Assembly (NCBI GenBank): GCA_003246805.1
Contig: QKDG01000060.1
Span: forward strand, 1 to 10,292
Direction: 5' to 3'
Length of the DNA stretch: 10,292 nucleotides
Source: Clostridia bacterium
GTDB taxonomy: Bacteria > Bacillota > Clostridia > Oscillospirales > Ruminococcaceae
Shown here: positions 5,901-10,292 of the stretch, piece by piece
Position numbering within the stretch: the stretch's first letter is position 1
Layout of the letters: each line of letters begins with the position of its first letter
Made by a program: the position numbers and the translations under genes
The notes under the pieces: model-generated
The model's database searches: none
Seen by the model: only the letters and a program-made list of their open reading frames with translations
Told to the model about the DNA's origin: nothing

Positions 5901-7721
5901 TTATTCAGCATCAGTGAATTCAGCATCTATAACATCATCATTTGGGTTTGAAGATGCATCAGCACCAGGAGCAGCCTGCTGCGCCTGTGCAGCCTGCTGA
6001 TATACCTTTGTAGCAACAGCCTGGAACTCTGTTTCAAGCTCTTTTTGCTTTGCTGTGATAGCTTCTATGTCAGTGCCCTTCAAAGCTTCCTTCAAAGCGT
6101 CGATTTTAGCCTGAACAGATGATTTTTCATCAGCTGAAACTTTGTCGCCAAATTCGTTCAAAGATTTTTCACACTGGAACACCATGCTGTCAGCAGCGTT
6201 TCTTGCGTCAACTTCCTCACGCTTTTTCTTATCCTCAGCAGCAAACTGCTCAGCATTCTTGACAGCCTGTTCAATATCCTCTTTTGACATGTTTGTAGAA
6301 GAAGTAATAGTGATATTCTGTTCTTTTCCTGTGCCTAAATCCTTTGCAGAAACATGAACAATACCATTGGCATCTATATCAAAGGTAACCTCAATCTGTG
6401 GGATTCCACGAGGGGCAGGAGCAATACCGTCAAGCCTGAACATTCCAAGCTGCTTATTGTCCTTTGCAAATTCACGCTCACCCTGAAGAACGTTGATGTC
6501 AACAGCAGTCTGGCTGTCGGCAGCGGTTGAGAAAATCTGTGATTTCTTTGTTGGGATAGTTGTGTTTCTTTCGATTAGCTTTGTGCAAACACCGCCCATT
6601 GTTTCAAGGCCAAGTGAAAGCGGGGTAACGTCTAAAAGAAGAAGTCCCTTAACGTCGCCTGTCAATACACCGCCTTGAATAGCAGCACCGATAGCAACAC
6701 ATTCGTCAGGGTTGATTCCCTTAAACGGCTCTTTTCCCATATAATTCTTAACAGCGTCCTGAACAGCAGGGATACGGGTTGAACCACCAACAAGCAAAAC
6801 CTTGTGCAAATCGCTTGGTGACAAGCCAGAATCAGCAAGTGCCTGTTTAACCGGGCCCATTGTTGCTTCAACAAGGTCGTGAGTTAGCTCATCAAATTTA
6901 GCTTTTGAAAGTGTAACATCAAGGTGCTTTGGTCCTGTTGAATCTGCTGTGATGAATGGAAGGCTTATGCTTGTTGAAGGAGTTGATGATAGCTCGATTT
7001 TAGCTTTTTCAGCAGCCTCTTTCAGCCTTTGCATTGCCATTTTATCGTTAGAAAGGTCAATGCTCTCTGACTTTTTGAATTCGGAAACAAGCCAGTCAAT
7101 AATTCTCTGGTCAAAGTCGTCACCACCAAGGCGGTTGTTACCAGCAGTAGCCAGAACTTCCTGAACACCGTCACCCATTTCAATAATAGAAACGTCAAAG
7201 GTTCCTCCTCCAAGGTCATAAACCATGATTTTCTGGTCCTGCTCCTTGTCGATACCATAAGCCAAAGCAGCGGCAGTAGGTTCGTTTATAATTCTCTTAA
7301 CAGTCAGGCCGGCAATCTGCCCAGCATCCTTTGTTGCCTGCCTCTGAGCGTCGGTAAAATAAGCAGGAACAGTAATAACAGCTTCGGTAACTTTTTCGCC
7401 AAGATAGCTTTCAGCATCAGCTTTAAGCTTTTGAAGAATCATAGCTGAAATTTCCTGCGGGGTGTATTTCTTGCCTGCCATGTGAGCCTGATAGTCTGTG
7501 CCCATGTGGCGTTTGATAGAAATAATTGTGTTATCATAGTTTGTAACAGCCTGCCTTTTAGCAACCTGGCCAACTAATCTATCACCATTTTTTGAAACGC
7601 CCACAACAGAAGGGGTTGTTCTTGCACCCTCAGTGTTAGCGATAACAACAGCTTCTCCACCCTCCATTACAGCAACGCAAGAGTTTGTAGTACCTAAGTC
7701 AATACCAATAATTTTACTCAT
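5901..7721 (-). CDS. dnaK: Molecular chaperone DnaK (Hsp70)
   Basis: DnaK is the ATP-driven cytoplasmic chaperone that binds exposed hydrophobic segments, working with DnaJ and the exchange factor GrpE. The 606-residue product has all three Hsp70 signatures: IDLGTTNS (7-14), [14 protein letters not shown] (167-180) and [15 protein letters not shown] (308-322). The interdomain linker LLLLDVTP lies at 360-367, then come the substrate-binding beta domain (to about 480), a helical lid and an acidic tail ending [10 protein letters not shown]. It is shorter than the roughly 638 residues of E. coli DnaK, as usual in Gram-positive bacteria, which lack a segment of the ATPase domain. The ATG at 7719-7721 has AAAGGAG nine bases upstream. 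It lies 57 bases after grpE in the hrcA operon; a minor stem-loop (TTGGC-TGT-GCCAA, 7752-7764) sits in that gap. Confidence 0.98.
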   Translation of the reverse strand: MSKIIGIDLGTTNSCVAVMEGGEAVVIANTEGARTTPSVVGVSKNGDRLVGQVAKRQAVTNYDNTIISIKRHMGTDYQAHMAGKKYTPQEISAMILQKLKADAESYLGEKVTEAVITVPAYFTDAQRQATKDAGQIAGLTVKRIINEPTAAALAYGIDKEQDQKIMVYDLGGGTFDVSIIEMGDGVQEVLATAGNNRLGGDDFDQRIIDWLVSEFKKSESIDLSNDKMAMQRLKEAAEKAKIELSSTPSTSISLPFITADSTGPKHLDVTLSKAKFDELTHDLVEATMGPVKQALADSGLSPSDLHKVLLVGGSTRIPAVQDAVKNYMGKEPFKGINPDECVAIGAAIQGGVLTGDVKGLLLLDVTPLSLGLETMGGVCTKLIERNTTIPTKKSQIFSTAADSQTAVDINVLQGEREFAKDNKQLGMFRLDGIAPAPRGIPQIEVTFDIDANGIVHVSAKDLGTGKEQNITITSSTNMSKEDIEQAVKNAEQFAAEDKKKREEVDARNAADSMVFQCEKSLNEFGDKVSADEKSSVQAKIDALKEALKGTDIEAITAKQKELETEFQAVATKVYQQAAQAQQAAPGADASSNPNDDVIDAEFTDAE

Positions 7722-7778
7722 AATAAATTTCTCCTTTAATATTATATATTTTTGGCTGTGCCAATGTGATAAGCTTTT

Positions 7779-8315
7779 TTATGGGTTAGCAACGACAACC
7801 ATTGCATACCTTATAATTTTGTCGCCCAGCTTATAGCCCTTTTGGAAAACCTGAGCAACTATGTTTTCACCAAGATTTTCATCCTCAATCTGGTTTATTG
7901 CCTGTGCAAAGTTTGGGTCAAATTCCTGCCCGGTCGGGTCAATTATTTCTACCCCAAGCTTTTTAAGATAATCTGAAAACTGGTTAAAAATCATCTCAAC
8001 GCCTTTTTTGAAGTTTTCGTCAGCAGTTTCTGACTGCAAGGCTCTTTCAAAATTATCATAAACAGGGAGCAAATCGCAGATAGCTTTTGCTGTTGCGTCA
8101 GAATAGCTTTCAAGCTTTTCTTTAGCAGAACGCTTCCTGAAATTATCGTATTCAGCCATTAAGCGTAAATACTTTATTTTCTCCTCGTCAAGTTCCTTTG
8201 ACAGTTTTTCTAAATCAGATATTTCCTGTTGTTCACAAGATGCCTCCCCTGTGTTATCGCCAACAACAGTATCGTCATCTAAAATTTCCTGCTCGTTTGT
8301 TGCATCGTTATTCAT
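7779..8315 (-). CDS. grpE: Nucleotide exchange factor GrpE
   Basis: GrpE acts as a dimer to release ADP from DnaK and resets the chaperone cycle. With the start chosen here the protein has 178 residues. It has an acidic N-terminal tail (1-35), a long helix forming the dimer coiled coil (about 35-75, containing EYDNFRKR), the LLPVYDNFERAL motif (82-93), and the DnaK-contacting beta domain with PTGQEFDPN and the signature QKGYKLGDKIIRYAMVVVAN (158-177). The ATG at 8313-8315 is preferred: it begins an acidic GrpE-like tail and has AGGA 12 bases upstream, or GGAT five bases upstream. A longer frame from 8360 would overlap the hrcA end and add a basic hydrophobic segment atypical of GrpE. It lies 22 bases after hrcA and is therefore cotranscribed with it. 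Confidence 0.95.
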   Translation of the reverse strand: MNNDATNEQEILDDDTVVGDNTGEASCEQQEISDLEKLSKELDEEKIKYLRLMAEYDNFRKRSAKEKLESYSDATAKAICDLLPVYDNFERALQSETADENFKKGVEMIFNQFSDYLKKLGVEIIDPTGQEFDPNFAQAINQIEDENLGENIVAQVFQKGYKLGDKIIRYAMVVVANP

Positions 8316-8337
8316 TAAGTATCCAAATCCTGCCTTT

Positions 8338-9360
8338 CTAAATATTATCATCCTCATCATCGTCAGAGATAAGGTCGGTTATTTTTTGGGTAAAATATTC
8401 AAGATAGGGAATTATCTTTGCGTAATCAACCCTCATAGGCCCGATAACCCCAAGGCTTCCTGCTGCCTTTCCGTCCTTTAAAAACGGTGCAGAAATAATG
8501 CTTGAATTGCTGATGACAAACTCTGATTTTTCCTTTGAGAACACAACATTCAGCCCACTGAAGCTTTCATCAAGCAATCGTGCAAACTCATTCTTCTTTT
8601 CAAGAAAACTGATAATCTCATTACTGTTGAATTCACGGCAGGCAAGAAGATTAGCCTCACCCTTTACAACCACACGCTTTTCATTCAAATCACGTGACAT
8701 TTCACATATACTATTAATAAGGGGAGTAAGTGTAATCATATATGTGCCCATTGCAGTAGTCATCTGCTCCATCAGATCGTCAGAAATATTATCGACAGAC
8801 AACCCTTCAAGATGCTCTCTCATAAAATTCGAGAAAAACTCAAGCTGTTCATCAGATAAATCAAATTCAAGCCTGCACACCTTGTTTTTTATATTGCCGG
8901 AAGACGTAATCATCAGAATAACATAAAGCCTTTTTCCAGTGGGGAAAACCTCAACCTTTGAGATTACTGAAAACTTCGGCGAAACATTTGAAACAATGGT
9001 GGCACACTTGGTGATTTCAGCAAGTGCGTTTGAGGCAGTTTGCAAAATACCCTCGTCACTTAGGTCATCAAATTTCAGCATTTCATCTATCTGAAGTTTT
9101 TCTTCGTCAGAAATAGAGTTGACCATCATCAGCTTGTCGACATATATGCGATAGCCGTTAAATGTGGGAATTCTCCCTGCTGAAGTATGTGGCTGTTCAA
9201 GAAAACCGAGTTGTTCGAGTGCTGCCATTTCGTTTCGTATTGTAGCTGGGGATACGTTTATGTCGAGCGACTCCATTAATGATTTTGAACCAACAGGCTC
9301 ACCTGTTATAATGTATTGCTCAACTACTGCAGAAAGTATTTTTAGTTTTCTTTCATCCAC
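8338..9360 (-). CDS. hrcA: Heat-inducible transcription repressor HrcA
   Basis: HrcA binds CIRCE and represses the chaperone operon; it needs GroEL for activity in the species studied. From the chosen GTG start the product has 340 residues, normal for the family. It opens with the characteristic DERKLKIL, a winged-helix DNA-binding region (about 1-75) containing SPATIRNEMAALEQLGFLEQPHTSAGRIPT (37-66), and continues into the GAF-like dimerisation and inserted domains, ending in an acidic DDDEDDN tail. The GTG at 9358-9360 is chosen because GGGGG (9368-9372) lies seven bases upstream and family members usually start at this point. An in-frame ATG at 9388-9390 would add ten atypical residues and lacks a good ribosome binding site. 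It is the first gene of the operon and autoregulated through the CIRCE elements just upstream. Confidence 0.95.
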   Translation of the reverse strand: MDERKLKILSAVVEQYIITGEPVGSKSLMESLDINVSPATIRNEMAALEQLGFLEQPHTSAGRIPTFNGYRIYVDKLMMVNSISDEEKLQIDEMLKFDDLSDEGILQTASNALAEITKCATIVSNVSPKFSVISKVEVFPTGKRLYVILMITSSGNIKNKVCRLEFDLSDEQLEFFSNFMREHLEGLSVDNISDDLMEQMTTAMGTYMITLTPLINSICEMSRDLNEKRVVVKGEANLLACREFNSNEIISFLEKKNEFARLLDESFSGLNVVFSKEKSEFVISNSSIISAPFLKDGKAAGSLGVIGPMRVDYAKIIPYLEYFTQKITDLISDDDEDDNI

Positions 9361-9394
9361 AGCAAAACCCCCATTTATTTCAAACTCCATATTG

Positions 9395-9421
9395 TTAGCA
9401 CTCAATGACTTGGAGTGCTAA
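9395..9421 (-). promoter_or_regulatory. CIRCE operator 1 (perfect)
   Basis: This is a perfect match to the consensus TTAGCACTC-N9-GAGTGCTAA, and the arms extend four more complementary bases on each side (ATTG/CAAT). It lies between the -10 and the hrcA start, at the predicted 5' end of the mRNA, the usual place for HrcA binding. Confidence 0.97.
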
Positions 9422-9425
9422 CAAT

Positions 9426-9454
9426 AATGTACCATACATTTTAGCACTTGTCAA
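9426..9454 (-). promoter_or_regulatory. Promoter of the hrcA-grpE-dnaK-dnaJ operon
   Basis: On the minus strand TTGACA (9449-9454) and TACATT (9426-9431) are 17 bases apart, with TGG before the -10 giving an extended -10. Transcription would start near 9419, inside CIRCE 1. The -35 lies inside the degenerate CIRCE 2, so both main promoter and start site are covered by operator sequence. This looks like a vegetative sigma-A-type promoter under repression. Confidence 0.8.
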
Positions 9455-9467
9455 TACTGACTGCTAA
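9441..9467 (-). promoter_or_regulatory. CIRCE-like operator 2 (degenerate)
   Basis: TTAGCACTT-N9-GACTGCTAA keeps the exact nine-base spacer and differs from CIRCE by one base in each arm. Its centre is 46 bases from that of CIRCE 1. It overlaps the -35 box. Binding by HrcA is inferred and may be weaker than at CIRCE 1. Confidence 0.7.
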
Positions 9468-9611
9468 AAAAATTCGTAAAATTTTGACACTTATGATTGT
9501 TGCAAAATGTTAATAATAAACAAATTTACCGATATTGATATTCTGCACATTTTTTAAACAAATAGAATTGTAATATAATTCAAAAAAACGAATAATATTT
9601 TATAATATATA

Positions 9612-9640
9612 TTGACATAATAATGTAGGTGTGATAAAAT
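9612..9640 (+). promoter_or_regulatory. Promoter of the rubredoxin gene
   Basis: TTGACA (9612-9617) and TAAAAT (9635-9640) are 17 bases apart, with TGA before the -10 forming an extended -10. It is a strong sigma-A-type promoter divergent from the chaperone operon. The stretch between the two promoters (9468-9611) is AT-rich and I see no further convincing element in it. Confidence 0.75.
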
Positions 9641-9652
9641 AAAAATATAATT

Positions 9653-9677
9653 ATAATATACTCTTTTAGTATATTAT
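9653..9677 (+). other. Stem-loop in the rubredoxin leader
   Basis: A perfect 10-bp inverted repeat, ATAATATACT (9653-9662) and AGTATATTAT (9668-9677) with a CTTTT loop, lies between the predicted start of transcription (about 9647) and the ribosome binding site AAAGGAG (9682-9688). It could be a 5' mRNA stabiliser or a repressor operator. Confidence 0.55.
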
Positions 9678-9695
9678 TTTGAAAGGAGAATAAAA

Positions 9696-9851
9696 ATGGC
9701 TAAGTATGAATGCGTATGCGGATATGTTTATGACCCTGAGGTAGGCGACCCTGATTCTGGTATTGCTCCGGGAACAGCTTTTGAAGATATCCCTGAGGAT
9801 TGGGTTTGCCCTGTTTGCGGGATGAGCAAGGACGCTTTTACACAAGTTTAA
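9696..9851 (+). CDS. Rubredoxin (variant first metal knuckle)
   Basis: Rubredoxin is a small cytoplasmic one-electron carrier with a single iron held by four cysteines. The 51-residue product matches the family throughout: [34 protein letters not shown] and the conserved Tyr, Trp and Pro residues. The second knuckle is normal, CPVC (Cys38, Cys41). The first reads Cys6-Val7-Cys8-Gly-Tyr, one residue short of the usual CxxCGY. The frame is intact and the codons read tgc gta tgc, so this is not a frameshift. The ATG at 9696-9698 has AAGGAG seven bases upstream. It lies 64 bases before a flavodiiron protein on the same strand; rubredoxin is the known electron donor to such enzymes, so the pair probably scavenges O2 or NO. 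Confidence 0.93.
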   Translation: MAKYECVCGYVYDPEVGDPDSGIAPGTAFEDIPEDWVCPVCGMSKDAFTQV

Positions 9852-9865
9852 CAAATTAAAAATTT

Positions 9866-9897
9866 CTTATGCCGGTCTTATGACTGGCATAAGTTTT
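9866..9897 (+). terminator. Attenuator-like hairpin between rubredoxin and flavodiiron genes
   Basis: CTTATGCCGGTC (9866-9877) pairs with GACTGGCATAAG (9882-9893) over 12 bp with one G-U wobble that fits only plus-strand RNA, followed by TTTT. It starts 14 bases after the rubredoxin stop. The short T-run suggests partial termination, or 3' protection giving more rubredoxin than flavodiiron transcript. Confidence 0.55.
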
Positions 9898-9915
9898 GAA
9901 ACGGAGAATTATTAT

Positions 9916-10292
9916 ATGAAAGAGTTAAAAGACAATATATATTATATAGGTGCATTAAACCCGAATTTAAGGGTTTTCGATATAATTATGGCAACAGAAT
10001 ATGGCACTTCGTATAACTCATACCTTATTAAAGGCGAAAAAACAGCAGTTGTTGAAACTGTTCACGATAGATTTGCAAAGTCTTATTTTGAAAGCATTAA
10101 TGAAATAACATCGGTTGATAAAATTGATTATGTTATTTTTAATCATACTGAGCCCGACCATTCAGGCAGCCTTATAAATCTGTTGCAAGCAAATCCTTCT
10201 ATCAAAGTAGTGGGAACAAATGCTGCTATCAAAAATCTGACAAACATTACAAACACAACCTTCGATTCAATTGTTGTAAAAACTGGTGACAC
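9916..10292 (+). CDS. fprA: Flavodiiron protein (FprA type), 5' part
   Basis: Flavodiiron proteins reduce O2 to water or NO to N2O with electrons from rubredoxin. Only the first 125 residues are present; the frame is open to the window edge. They form the start of the metallo-beta-lactamase-like diiron domain: YIGALNPNLRVFDIIMATEYGTSYNSYLIKG (10-40), and the diiron ligand motif HTEPDHSG at 77-84 (His77, Glu79, Asp81, His82). This HxExDH pattern and the GALNP/RVFD opening distinguish it from other beta-lactamase-fold hydrolases. The flavodoxin domain and any fused C-terminal modules lie beyond the window. The ATG at 9916-9918 has GGAG nine bases upstream. It is probably cotranscribed with rubredoxin through the intervening hairpin. 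Confidence 0.93.
   Translation, partial: MKELKDNIYYIGALNPNLRVFDIIMATEYGTSYNSYLIKGEKTAVVETVHDRFAKSYFESINEITSVDKIDYVIFNHTEPDHSGSLINLLQANPSIKVVGTNAAIKNLTNITNTTFDSIVVKTGD

Noticed and set aside
8316..8360. An extended GrpE N-terminus beginning at 8360.
   Set aside because: It would overlap the hrcA end and add a basic hydrophobic segment not seen in GrpE; the ATG at 8313-8315 begins a typical acidic tail.
9484..9512. A second plus-strand promoter beginning with TTGACA at 9484-9489.
   Set aside because: No acceptable -10 lies 16-18 bases downstream, and a better promoter exists at 9612-9640.
9590..9640. A PerR or Fur box near the rubredoxin promoter, suggested by TTATAAT-like sequence around 9600-9615.
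   Set aside because: The match to the PerR consensus is partial on the second arm and the region is nearly all A/T, so a chance match is likely.

Overview
The window looks like chromosomal DNA from an anaerobic, low-GC, Gram-positive bacterium, most likely class Clostridia. The grounds are AT-rich intergenic DNA, AGGAGG-like ribosome binding sites, a hrcA-grpE-dnaK-dnaJ heat-shock cluster with CIRCE operators, a short 606-residue DnaK of the Gram-positive type, a LytR-CpsA-Psr cell-wall protein, and a rubredoxin next to a flavodiiron protein. Genus cannot be settled from the sequence alone.

Layout from left to right. Minus strand, 1-727: the N-terminal 242 residues of a PstS-type phosphate-binding lipoprotein, preceded by a Pho-box-like array of TTTACA repeats. 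Minus, 880-1914: a CPBP-family membrane protease with its own promoter. Minus, 1987-2919: cysteine synthase CysK, whose -10 box lies inside a perfect palindrome. 2920-3258: that promoter, a terminator, and two copies of a roughly 78-bp repeat. Minus, 3259-4254: an LCP-family cell-wall glycopolymer ligase with a consensus promoter. Minus, 9360 down to 4452: the hrcA-grpE-dnaK-dnaJ operon, driven by one promoter with two CIRCE elements, one perfect and one degenerate, and closed by a strong stem-loop terminator. A 306-bp dnaK-dnaJ gap holds a third partial copy of the repeat, several hairpins and an isolated CIRCE half-site. Plus strand from 9612: a divergent rubredoxin gene followed by the start of a flavodiiron protein that runs off the window.

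Functionally the window combines nutrient uptake (phosphate, cysteine synthesis), envelope assembly, protein folding with its own repressor HrcA, and oxygen or nitric oxide detoxification in which rubredoxin would pass electrons to the flavodiiron protein. No mobile element with a transposase, CRISPR array, tRNA or rRNA was seen. I found no clear novel multi-gene system. The more unusual points are the permuted order of the PstS halves, a rubredoxin whose first metal knuckle reads CxC instead of CxxC, the tandem CIRCE, the palindrome over the cysK promoter, and the modular intergenic repeat.
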